From the NCBI GenBank assembly GCA_044227095.1, contig JBGAFV010000001.1:3472001-3536000 (forward strand): DNA of 64,000 nucleotides, written 5' to 3'. Numbering within the stretch: position 1 is the first letter of the stretch; each line of letters opens with the position of its first letter. The notes beneath the pieces are model-generated. The model saw only the letters and a list, made by a program, of their open reading frames with translations. It did not search any database and had not been told where the DNA came from. Below, one piece after another: positions 22,417-31,296 of the stretch. This DNA is from JACMLD01 sp044227095 (GTDB lineage: Bacteria > Bacteroidota > Bacteroidia > Chitinophagales > Chitinophagaceae). Both the position numbers and the translations under genes were made by a program.

Positions 22417-24240
22417 ATGCCCCCTGTAGAAGCTATTCCAGAACAAGGAACACAAGAAATTAATAACTCCTTGACTAACAGTGAGGTTAGAAGAACCATA
22501 AAACGCATAAGTAAAATTACTAATGTGTCTTCCCAAATTCGGGGAAATTCCAAAAAAAAGATTTCTACCCACTTGGCCGAAAACCCGTTATCCCCCCTAC
22601 TTACACATGGGAGTAATTCTGATAGTGAATTCAATAACAGTTCTAAAACTTCAGAAGAAAAAACAAAGGGTAAAAAAATTTCCAGAAAAAAATCAAATGG
22701 AAATTTTCCTACAGAGATTCAAGAGCCAGTACTATTACCTCTACATGGGAACACTGAAGTTATTTCTGATTTTACTTTAAAGCTGAAAGATTTTGATCTT
22801 GACAAAGCCAAAGCAGAATTATGTAAGAGAGATTTGTTTTATTTCATTAAAGAGTTTTGGAGTACTGTAGTTACTAAAGAGCCAGTATATAACTGGCATA
22901 TTGAATTTTTATGTAGGGAGTTGCAAGAGATTGGACTTAAAGTCATAAACAGAGAGAAGAAAGATAATGATGTTATTATTAATCTTCCCCCAGGTGCTAC
23001 TAAATCTTCTATCATTTCTATTATGTTTCCTGCGTGGCTGTGGTGTATTGATCCTACTTTAAGAATTATTTCAGGTTGTTATGCTGCAACACTGGCTAAT
23101 GAACAATCAACAAAGAGCAGAACCATCATTGAAAGCCCAAAGTATAAAACTTATTTTCCACTTGTTAGGATCAAAGAAGATCAGAATGTAAAATCAAACT
23201 ATCAAACAACTGCCGGTGGTGCTAGATATACTACTTCTACTGGTGGTTCTATTACAGGTTTCCATGCTGATGTTATTATTGTGGATGATCCACAGAATCC
23301 AGAACTGGCAAACTCACAAACAGAAAGAGAAAGAACTAATACTTGGGTAAGTGAAACTTTATCGGGAAGAAAAACAGATAGAGAAGTAACAGTAACTTTT
23401 ATTGTTCAGCAAAGACTTCATCCAATGGATGTCACCGGCTATCTTCTATCAAGGGGTAAGCCATATAAACACATTTGTTTACCTGCTGAACTGAACAAAG
23501 CCCTGCAACCTTTGGAGCTTGCAGATAAATACATTGATGGCTTACTGGATATTAACAGGCTTAACAGAACTGTGTTAGCAGAATCAAGGCTTGATCTTGG
23601 TGCTAAAGGATATAATACACAGATGTTACAGCAACCCCAAAATGATGAAGATAGTATCATTAGGGAATCTTGGTTACCCATTATCAGTAAAGAAGATTTT
23701 CAAACTGTCTTACTTAATTATAAAGAGAAAGAAAAGAAAGAAGCTGTTTTTGATTTCTATGCTGATACAGCTTACACGGATAAAACTAAAAATGATCCAT
23801 CAGCTTTACTATCCTGTACCCGGATCAACCAAACTTTATATATTACTAATGTTGCACAGGTTTGGTTAGAGTTTCCCAAACTAATAGAGTTCATTAAATC
23901 ATTTACCCAGGCAAACGGATTTAACTACAGTTCTAAAATTTTCATTGAACCCAAAGCATCAGGTAAATCAATTGTGCAGGAACTTAAAAGTAAAACCGGG
24001 TTAAATGTTCAAGAAGCTGCAAACCCAACCAAAGATAAAATACAAAGACTGATTTCTATTTCCCCAACTATTGAAAGAGGTGATAGAGTTGTATTAGTTA
24101 AAGGTTCATACCTGCCTCTTTTCCTTTCAGAAATTACAGCTACCCAACCCCTGCACGATGACATGAGAGATACTTTTGTTATGGCTGTACAGGATAAACT
24201 TATTAAGTCTAAAAACTATGGCAGGTATTCAGTGAGATAA
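22417..24240 (+). CDS. terL: Terminase large subunit
   Basis: This 607-residue protein is the ATP-driven packaging motor and genome-cutting nuclease. The ATPase has a Walker A variant LPPGATKSS (residues 190-198, Lys196) and Walker B VIIVDDP with Asp290 and Asp291. The C-terminal RNase H-like nuclease begins around FDFYADTAYTDK with acidic residues suited to metal binding, followed by KIFIEPKASG. The first 130 residues are a low-complexity lysine and serine-rich extension. The start is preceded by CCTATAACCCATAACCCTATCCT. Confidence 0.93.
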   Translation: MPPVEAIPEQGTQEINNSLTNSEVRRTIKRISKITNVSSQIRGNSKKKISTHLAENPLSPLLTHGSNSDSEFNNSSKTSEEKTKGKKISRKKSNGNFPTEIQEPVLLPLHGNTEVISDFTLKLKDFDLDKAKAELCKRDLFYFIKEFWSTVVTKEPVYNWHIEFLCRELQEIGLKVINREKKDNDVIINLPPGATKSSIISIMFPAWLWCIDPTLRIISGCYAATLANEQSTKSRTIIESPKYKTYFPLVRIKEDQNVKSNYQTTAGGARYTTSTGGSITGFHADVIIVDDPQNPELANSQTERERTNTWVSETLSGRKTDREVTVTFIVQQRLHPMDVTGYLLSRGKPYKHICLPAELNKALQPLELADKYIDGLLDINRLNRTVLAESRLDLGAKGYNTQMLQQPQNDEDSIIRESWLPIISKEDFQTVLLNYKEKEKKEAVFDFYADTAYTDKTKNDPSALLSCTRINQTLYITNVAQVWLEFPKLIEFIKSFTQANGFNYSSKIFIEPKASGKSIVQELKSKTGLNVQEAANPTKDKIQRLISISPTIERGDRVVLVKGSYLPLFLSEITATQPLHDDMRDTFVMAVQDKLIKSKNYGRYSVR

Positions 24241-24340
24241 CTATTACTTAAATTTTTACTGCTGTTACTCTTTCTTCTACTGCTGTCATTTTTCAATTTC
24301 TCCCATATATAATTAACCACTCCAATCAATCAGAATTCCT

Positions 24341-25311
24341 ATGAAAGTATTTGATGAACATAATTTAATAATAAAGAATAGCTGGGAAGAAGTAACCATT
24401 GCTGAGTTCTTTACTATTCAGGATATAATTTCTGCAAAGAATGTAAATGATTTAGAAAAGAAAATAAAGGTTCTCTCAGTGTTGGCAGGGGTTGAAGATT
24501 CAGCTTTTGATAATATTAGTATGCCTGAGATTCATTTAATGTTTCAGAATCTTGAATTTTTAGAGGCTGAACCAGTTGGAGAAATCCAGGATTATTATTT
24601 TATAGGCGGGATCAGGTATAAACTTATTAAGCAAGTTAATCACATTACAGCAGGGCAATTTATTGACCTCTCAGCTTATACAAAAGAGAAAGATTTAATC
24701 TTAGACAACCTGCATTTGATTTGTGCTACTCTGTTGATACCCGCTCCTTTTCTTCCTGCTGAACCAATACCATTTAAGAAAAGAGCTTTAAATAAAGTTA
24801 TCCGTTCAATTAAGAACCCTAAAGCTTTAGCATACTTAAAAAAGAAAGGTGTAACTGAATTCAAAAGTGAAATTAAAAATCTGCCACTTGAAAAATACAT
24901 GCAAACACCTTTAGAAGAAACTGCTGAAAACATTTTCAACAACATGCCAATCACTCAGGCTTTTGGGATCAGTGTTTTTTTTTACCTTCTTTTTACCAGC
25001 TTTTTACAAGTTACTCAGCACTATTTGGGATCAACGGCGATGAATCAGTTGAAGTCGATATCAACGATGTTGGAAACCCAGGAACAGAAGGAAATGATGA
25101 AGAAAATATTAAAGAAGGCGGAAACTGGTTTAACTCAAAATGGGGTTGGCTATCCACAATCGATAATATAAGTGACGGTGATAGAACGAAATGGGAATAC
25201 TTTTTTGATATGAAAGTTATTGAGTTTCTGAATACAGTTTCCTTTTACCGTGACCGAGCTACACATAAGAATGAAGAAAACGAACAGCAGATGAAAAAAC
25301 TTAAAAGATAA
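24341..25311 (+). CDS. Phage structural or assembly protein made by a probable -1 frameshift
   Basis: The zero frame (24341-25171, 276 residues) is convincing up to residue 214 and then becomes implausible. At a run of nine T (24975-24983) the -1 frame takes over and gives 109 residues of good coding sequence, including FNSKWGWLSTIDNIS and MKVIEFLNTVSFYRDRA, ending at 25311, eight bases before the next gene. The fused product is 323 residues. T_TTT_TTT in the correct phase is a known slippery type. Tail assembly chaperones use such shifts, but a single-base deletion or sequencing error in the T run is also possible. The family is not recognised beyond phage context. Confidence 0.7.
24975..24983 (+). 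promoter_or_regulatory. Slippery T9 run, candidate -1 frameshift site
   Basis: Nine T residues are read as gTT TTT TTT TAC in the zero frame. Slippage by -1 at 24976-24982 continues as TTA CCT in a frame that stays open to 25311. No strong downstream pseudoknot was found by eye. Confidence 0.6.
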
Positions 25312-25318
25312 TAATGCT

Positions 25319-25864
25319 ATGGCAGATTCAGATCAGATACTTGAAGGTATAGAAGAAGTAATTAAAACTTATGGTACTGCCATCGTTGACGCAATCAAAA
25401 CAAGTTTATTAAACAAAAAGAAAGTAGCAACGGGAAACCTCTTAGGCAGTGTAGAATATAATGTAGTAAAAGATGCAAATAATGTTTCATTGCAAATTTC
25501 TGCTGCTGATTACTTAAAATGGATTGAACAGGGTAGGAAAAAAGGAAAGTACCCACCAATAGATAAAATTCTTAAATGGGTTCAGGCAAAAGGAATCAAA
25601 CAAAAAGGGTTTTCTATTTACACTAAAGTTTCACCACTCAACAGGCAGAAAAGAACAGCCTTTGCCATTGCTAAAGGAATTAAAGACAAGGGCATCAGAG
25701 CAAGGCCAATAATAACACCAGTGGTTAAAAAAGTTTCACCTGCTTTTTATGAAGATATAGGAAGGGCTGTCAGCCTTACAATAGGTAAACAACTATCTGC
25801 AAGTATGCAAGAATCTGTTAAAAACTTAGGAAAGCGAAGCATCAACATTAAATCAACTTATTAA
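25319..25864 (+). CDS. HK97 gp10-like neck or tail-completion protein
   Basis: This 181-residue protein fits the HK97-gp10 family in plan. It has an early TGNLLGSVEY, then YLKWIEQGRKKGKYPPIDKILKWVQAKGI and AFAIAKGIKDKGIRARPII. The wIeqGR..PP..I..Wv and KGI..AFAIA patterns are typical. These proteins join head and tail or close the tail tube. It lies eight bases after the frameshifted gene and before a large tail gene. Confidence 0.65.
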   Translation: MADSDQILEGIEEVIKTYGTAIVDAIKTSLLNKKKVATGNLLGSVEYNVVKDANNVSLQISAADYLKWIEQGRKKGKYPPIDKILKWVQAKGIKQKGFSIYTKVSPLNRQKRTAFAIAKGIKDKGIRARPIITPVVKKVSPAFYEDIGRAVSLTIGKQLSASMQESVKNLGKRSINIKSTY

Positions 25865-25873
25865 TAATACAAT

Positions 25874-27118
25874 ATGTCATTAATTATTACACAACAACCT
25901 GAAGATAACAGCCTGAACAGTGCAAACAATGACTTGTATTTCGTTATCTCTGGTTCTACCCAGGCAACTACAGGTATTACCGATTATAAATATATAGCTG
26001 ATGTTTATGTAAACTCTGAGCTTGTATGCACTTTAAAATCATTTCCCGATCCTTCTCTTGGCTTTGGGGTTTTCAATATGCGTAATGTAACCTCATCTTT
26101 TTTAAAAAATGGGATTGAAATAAATAATACTACTGACACTTTCTTTGAAGTTGATGATGGAGCTTGTGAAGCCTTGCTAAAATTCGGGGAAGAATACCTT
26201 GATCCATCTGGAATTTTTGTCAGTAGCAGGAATATTGTAAACTCCAACAGCATAAACTTTATTAATGCTTCAGTGGACTTCACAGAGCAAAACAATGACT
26301 TTGAGCCTTACAATCTGCAAAGTTCATTTGATACCAAAAGGTTTTTAAACACTGAAACAGTTTTTAAAACTTGGCCTGACATACAGCAATATTTATACTA
26401 TTACATTAACAGTTCCCCAAGTACTATTAGATTAAGTGTTTTCACATTTTCAAATAATGGCAGCAGTTTAGGTTCTTATAATGTTGGAAACTTTACACCT
26501 ACCGATAAAACTCTTGGCTATACTTCTTTAGGCTATTCACATTTAAAGAACCTTGTTTCAGGTACAGACTACGAGGTCAATTGGGGCAACTCAATAATGA
26601 TAAATGATAGCGTGGCTTACTATACTGTACAGCTTTTTTCAGGTACTCCATTTACAACACAAACCTTAAGATTTAACATAGTAAACAATTGCTCAAAGTT
26701 TCAGAAGTATAATGTTTATTGGCTTAATAGGTATGGTGGTTTCAATTCATGGCAGTTTGATAAAAAAAGTATTGAAAAAGCAACCAAAACGCAAGCAGAA
26801 TATAAAAAAGTATATGGCACTCTTTCATCAGATGGAACTTATAACGTTAATACTTATGATAGGAATGCGCAGGTTTATTATACTTCTTTGGAAAATTCCC
26901 TTTCACTTTCTACAGATTTCTTATCTGATGCTGAAGTAATTTATTTGAAAGACTTATTTAGCTCACCTGTTATTTACATTCAAAATCAAGCTGGTTTAAT
27001 TGTTTCTGCTTCTGTCACTGACTCAGATTATGTTCTGAATAAAAGAGTGAACAAGAAAATATTTTCCCTGATTTTAAATTTCAAGCTTGCCTATAATGAT
27101 TACAGGCAGTTGACCTAA
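25874..27118 (+). CDS. Tail-associated structural protein (hypothetical)
   Basis: This 414-residue protein is not recognised by name. It is rich in beta structure, Asn, Ser and Thr, as in phage tail or baseplate proteins, and has no signal or membrane segment. The C-terminal third includes KYNVYWLNRYGGFNSWQFDKKSIEKATKTQ, which is reminiscent of structural proteins found in Bacteroidetes prophages. The position between the gp10-like protein and the largest tail protein supports a virion role. Confidence 0.6.
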   Translation: MSLIITQQPEDNSLNSANNDLYFVISGSTQATTGITDYKYIADVYVNSELVCTLKSFPDPSLGFGVFNMRNVTSSFLKNGIEINNTTDTFFEVDDGACEALLKFGEEYLDPSGIFVSSRNIVNSNSINFINASVDFTEQNNDFEPYNLQSSFDTKRFLNTETVFKTWPDIQQYLYYYINSSPSTIRLSVFTFSNNGSSLGSYNVGNFTPTDKTLGYTSLGYSHLKNLVSGTDYEVNWGNSIMINDSVAYYTVQLFSGTPFTTQTLRFNIVNNCSKFQKYNVYWLNRYGGFNSWQFDKKSIEKATKTQAEYKKVYGTLSSDGTYNVNTYDRNAQVYYTSLENSLSLSTDFLSDAEVIYLKDLFSSPVIYIQNQAGLIVSASVTDSDYVLNKRVNKKIFSLILNFKLAYNDYRQLT

Positions 27119-27138
27119 TACAATAAAACATTAAAAAT

Positions 27139-30100
27139 ATGGCTGATTCTTTGTTTAACCAGCGTCTTTATATTGAAGGTATGGAAGTTGATCTTTCTGC
27201 TTCCCTTGATATTGCTATTACTTATTCTATTGCTTCAGTGCAAGATGTTTCTAAAACTACATCTGGCTATAGCAAATCAATTACTATTCCAGGTACAGCG
27301 AAGAATAATAAATTATTCAATTTCATTTACAATATTAAATCAACTGGTGATCAGGATAGTTTTAATGAGGACATACCAAACATCGGTTACAATTATAACT
27401 TCAAAAGAAAAGCAAAGGCTTATGTTATACAAGATAACATGGTTGTATTTTCTGGTTATGCGAAACTACAATCAGCAGTTACCAAGAATAATCAAACTAC
27501 ATACAATATTCAAATCACTTCTGAACTAGGTGCTTTAGTTGCTGACTTAGGTGATAACAGGTTAGAAGATTTAGATGAACAAGTACCATACCTTACTTCA
27601 GGATATACCCACACATTCAGTATTGACAATGTTCTGGCATCTTGGACACAAACGCCATGCACCAGATATTTTTACCCTCTTATTGACTACGGGCAATATG
27701 ATACATGCAATGGCGTAAATTTTTATAAAGACAATCTGAGGCCGTGCTTGTTTGCCAAACAATACTTTGATATGATTTTTGAATCTGTTGGTTACACCTA
27801 TGATTCAGGTTTTCTTAACTCAGATTATTTTAAACGTTTAATTATTCCCTTCACTGATGGAAACATTGTAAGGATTGGGGATAGCACAACGGTAACACAC
27901 CAGACATCAGGAACTACTTTAAGTTTAGCTAACAATTCAACTTCAGGAACTACCAATGATTCATTTTTCGATGATAAAATCGGTGACTTAAATAATCACT
28001 ATAATATATCTACCCAGGTTTATACTGTTCCCAATACAGAAAACTATTTATTCAATTTTAATATTCCTTTCCAACTTGTATGCACAGCAGCCAGCGCACC
28101 AAGCTTATTAGGCAATGCTCACAGAATGTATTTAGAATTGAGCTATGATCAATATACATCTTTAGCCAATGTTTCAGGACATACAGTAGCAGGAAATGTA
28201 ATTTTAGGCAGGTATAATTTCAATTTTGGCGATGTACAAATTAATTCTACGACTTATACAACGCCAGTAATGTATTTAAATTTTAGCAATGTTGATCTTA
28301 CTCTTTTCAATGGGCAATATTTAAAGTTTAAATTAAAAGTTGTTGGTGGAACAGATAGCAATCAATGGAACACAAACCCTTCTGGGGTTGGTGGCAGTAG
28401 CATTTCAGGAACAATAACTACAAAGATATTAGCAAGGCAGGGGAATAACCCCTATATAACTATTTCTAAAAGTAGTTCTTATGCAGATTACCAGATACAG
28501 TTTCAGGAATTTGTGCCAAAGGGAATAAAGCAGGCTGACTATTTGAGTTCTATTATTAAGTTATTCAATCTTTATACTGTTCCTGATCCAGATAAACCAA
28601 AACATTTTAATATCTATACAAGGGATGAATACTTTTCATTGGGTGGAAATAAAAACTGGACTGATAAAATAGACTTAGCATCAGATATAGAAGTAACACC
28701 TATACCCAACTTGGATGCAAAACAGCTCTATTTCTCCTATAAGGATGATAAAGATTGGTATAACTCTCAATATTCAGCCTTAAAAGGTGGCATTTATGGA
28801 GAATTACAACTTGATGCACAGTATGAATTTACTAAGGACGTCAAAAAGGTTTTAAGTGGTTTAATCTTTAGCCCTACGATCCCCGTTCAGTATTCAAATT
28901 TTGAATTGCCGTGTGAAGTTACTTGTGAGGTGATGGCTTCAGCTAAGAATGTAATTCAAACAACTGGCTTCAATAAGCTGGTTCAGTCTAATAATACTTT
29001 ACCTGATAAAGGTGGTTTTGACAAAGTTAGAGTAGGAACTCAAATAAGGTACTTTAATAACCTCTATACAATTTCAGGGGTAACAAGTCCTTTTCAGTTT
29101 AGTTTAACATCTAATGTAAGCAGGCCAGCAGGCGCAATTGATGCTACTTATTATGCAGCATCAGATACGTTTACTTATGTAACAGACAATAATAAAATCT
29201 TCCCGGCTATTTACCAGACTTCAGATAACAATGTAACCAGAAAGCCTTTAAAAGTAAATCCAAGAATTTTGCACTGGTGGGGAAATTTTGACTGTAACCA
29301 ATGGGTTTTACAAAGTACCCTTGTGCCAGGAACAACATCAGACATAAGGAAACTTACCAATTATCCTTATATATCTCATTTGAATGCCCCAAGTGGTGCA
29401 ACTCATGATTTACTATTTGAAAAACCTAGACAGCTTTATTTCAATTTTAACGAAAATTACCCTGAGTTTAACCTGTACACGGGCTATTGGAGAAACACAG
29501 TAAACGAAATTCTGGATTCTGAAGCCAAGTTAGTGAAGGCAAATCTTAAATTAAACCCTATTGACATTTCAACAACTGGTTTAAATGATACTGTTTATAT
29601 TGATGGCACTAGCTACAGAATTAATAAAATAAATGATTACAAAGCTGACAGAAGTATTTCTACTGAGGTAGAGCTGATAAGAAAGCCATTTCAAAATATT
29701 ATTAATAATCCTGTTTATTCTTCATCAACAACCACCACTACCACTACCACAACCACGACTACCACCAGTTCCCCAAGAAATGCAGTAGTTATGCTTTGCG
29801 AAGGTATTACCGTGTATGTTGGTGCACCCTTTACCGATATTTCAGGTGGCTTACTTGTTTATGCTGCTGCTACAGGATCAACTAAATATTATGCAAGTGG
29901 AAATACAGTAAGTAATCATTCTGGAATTATTTACAATTACGACAATGCAACAGGTACAGTTATGAGTTTAACTGGCACTAATTGCACAACCACCACTACC
30001 ACAACTACAACGACCACTACAACAACGACTACGACTACAACAACAGCACCAACAAGACACTCAGTAGTTATGGCGTGTGGTGGTGGTGAGGATACTGTAT

Positions 30101-30273
30101 ATTTTGATACAATGTATTCAGATGTTAATACAGGCATGACCTTATATGACACTGCAACTGGATCATCCTTCTATTTTTCTGCCTCTGGTTTTGTATCCTC
30201 AAGTACTGGTGTACAGTTCTTTTATAATAATGGAACTGGTGTTGTAGGTGCTACTACGGGTGTTATTTGTTAA
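27139..30273 (+). CDS. Large tail protein with poly-threonine linkers and C-terminal repeat domains
   Basis: This 1044-residue protein is the largest of the tail region. Residues 1-860 are beta-rich and resemble a tail-tip or baseplate protein. Then come a 13-residue threonine tract (864-876), a domain of about 70 residues, a 19-residue threonine tract (950-968) and a second related domain ending the protein. The two domains share the pattern VVM-C...TVY...YDTATGS..Y, and each begins and ends near a cysteine. The tracts use all four Thr codons, so they are kept at the protein level. Outward-facing receptor binding is likely. A glycosyltransferase gene follows. Confidence 0.7.
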   Translation: MADSLFNQRLYIEGMEVDLSASLDIAITYSIASVQDVSKTTSGYSKSITIPGTAKNNKLFNFIYNIKSTGDQDSFNEDIPNIGYNYNFKRKAKAYVIQDNMVVFSGYAKLQSAVTKNNQTTYNIQITSELGALVADLGDNRLEDLDEQVPYLTSGYTHTFSIDNVLASWTQTPCTRYFYPLIDYGQYDTCNGVNFYKDNLRPCLFAKQYFDMIFESVGYTYDSGFLNSDYFKRLIIPFTDGNIVRIGDSTTVTHQTSGTTLSLANNSTSGTTNDSFFDDKIGDLNNHYNISTQVYTVPNTENYLFNFNIPFQLVCTAASAPSLLGNAHRMYLELSYDQYTSLANVSGHTVAGNVILGRYNFNFGDVQINSTTYTTPVMYLNFSNVDLTLFNGQYLKFKLKVVGGTDSNQWNTNPSGVGGSSISGTITTKILARQGNNPYITISKSSSYADYQIQFQEFVPKGIKQADYLSSIIKLFNLYTVPDPDKPKHFNIYTRDEYFSLGGNKNWTDKIDLASDIEVTPIPNLDAKQLYFSYKDDKDWYNSQYSALKGGIYGELQLDAQYEFTKDVKKVLSGLIFSPTIPVQYSNFELPCEVTCEVMASAKNVIQTTGFNKLVQSNNTLPDKGGFDKVRVGTQIRYFNNLYTISGVTSPFQFSLTSNVSRPAGAIDATYYAASDTFTYVTDNNKIFPAIYQTSDNNVTRKPLKVNPRILHWWGNFDCNQWVLQSTLVPGTTSDIRKLTNYPYISHLNAPSGATHDLLFEKPRQLYFNFNENYPEFNLYTGYWRNTVNEILDSEAKLVKANLKLNPIDISTTGLNDTVYIDGTSYRINKINDYKADRSISTEVELIRKPFQNIINNPVYSSSTTTTTTTTTTTTTSSPRNAVVMLCEGITVYVGAPFTDISGGLLVYAAATGSTKYYASGNTVSNHSGIIYNYDNATGTVMSLTGTNCTTTTTTTTTTTTTTTTTTTTAPTRHSVVMACGGGEDTVYFDTMYSDVNTGMTLYDTATGSSFYFSASGFVSSSTGVQFFYNNGTGVVGATTGVIC
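29728..29766 (+). repeat. Threonine-codon tract 1 (13 codons)
   Basis: Thirteen ACN codons in a row with ACA, ACC, ACT and ACG mixed. Length changes by whole codons would keep the frame. Confidence 0.9.
29986..30042 (+). repeat. Threonine-codon tract 2 (19 codons)
   Basis: Nineteen ACN codons in a row with mixed third bases, linking the two C-terminal repeat domains of the large tail protein. On the other strand this gives a spurious poly-valine frame. Confidence 0.9.
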
Positions 30274-30289
30274 TCTTTATTCCAACCCT

Positions 30290-31291
30290 ATGAAAAGAGA
30301 ATTGCAGGTAATAACCTGCTGTGAGAATAAATTATTGTACACATGGCAGGTAAGAGTTTTATGTAACAATTACAGGGAACATAAATTGTCTGATAAACTT
30401 CAGGTTTTAGTATTCATTAATAAAAATGAAAAGGCTTTAAGCCGGTGGTACAGCATACAGGAAGATTTTCCAGAAGTTGAAGTTTATTTTTATCTGGATA
30501 ATGAAGATACACAAGCAAGAATAATAAAGCCATGTGGTTACAGCCCTTTAATTAGGCCATACTTATTATCAAATCATTTTGCTGCCTTACCACAGTTAGA
30601 AAATAAAGCAGTCTGGTATATTGACCCAGACTGCATTTTAACCAGGCCAATAGATTTTGGCAAATACTTAAATGATGACATTGTTTATATGTCCAACTGT
30701 CAATGGTATGTAGGCAGCAAATATTTTGATTCTAAAATAAATGATGTAAAACCTGAATTAAAAGAAGCTTATTCTAAAATTGATGTTCTTAATGAAGCTG
30801 CAAACCTTATCGGAATAGATAGAAACATCTGTGAAAACAATTTTAATGGTTCAGGGGGAGCGCAAACATTACTTAAGAATGTAGATAGCCAGTTTTTTGT
30901 TGACCTTTTTCATTCCTGCATCAAGCTATATAACTATTTCCACTCCGATAAGCGGGGTATTAATTATAAATATTTTGTTTCAGAGAATGCAGGGTTTCAA
31001 ACTTGGGCAATTGCTGACATGAATGGCTTACTATGGAATCTATGGAAAAGAAATATTAAAACACAATGCCCACTTGATTTTGATTTCGCATGGAATACTA
31101 CCCCAATACGAGACATAAATAAATTTTCCATGTACCACGATGCCGGGTATAACGGGTATGAAAAAGGCTTTGATAAATATTCTTTCACAACACAAGAACC
31201 ATTTAATATAAAAATTGATGATTTAAATCCTGACTTGTGTTGTAAATGGTATGCTGAACAAATTATAAAATCCAATCCTATAAAAACTTAA
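30290..31291 (+). CDS. Glycosyltransferase-like protein in the tail module
   Basis: This 333-residue protein has a GT-A type plan. It opens with LQVITCCENKLLYTWQVRVL, continues with LQVLVFINKNEKAL and carries a DxD motif in VWYIDPDCIL, followed by a long acceptor-side region with WAIADMNGLLWNLW and a conserved SMYHDAGYN. The start at 30290 (MKRELQ) is chosen because CCAACCCTATG precedes it, and the longer frame overlaps the tail gene. It lies directly after the poly-threonine tail protein and before the tape measure. Glycosylation of virion proteins is a reasonable idea. Confidence 0.65.
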   Translation: MKRELQVITCCENKLLYTWQVRVLCNNYREHKLSDKLQVLVFINKNEKALSRWYSIQEDFPEVEVYFYLDNEDTQARIIKPCGYSPLIRPYLLSNHFAALPQLENKAVWYIDPDCILTRPIDFGKYLNDDIVYMSNCQWYVGSKYFDSKINDVKPELKEAYSKIDVLNEAANLIGIDRNICENNFNGSGGAQTLLKNVDSQFFVDLFHSCIKLYNYFHSDKRGINYKYFVSENAGFQTWAIADMNGLLWNLWKRNIKTQCPLDFDFAWNTTPIRDINKFSMYHDAGYNGYEKGFDKYSFTTQEPFNIKIDDLNPDLCCKWYAEQIIKSNPIKT

Positions 31292-31296
31292 CAATA

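Noticed and set aside
29937..30152. Leftward frame with a long valine run
   Set aside because: It is the antisense of the threonine-codon tract in the tail gene.
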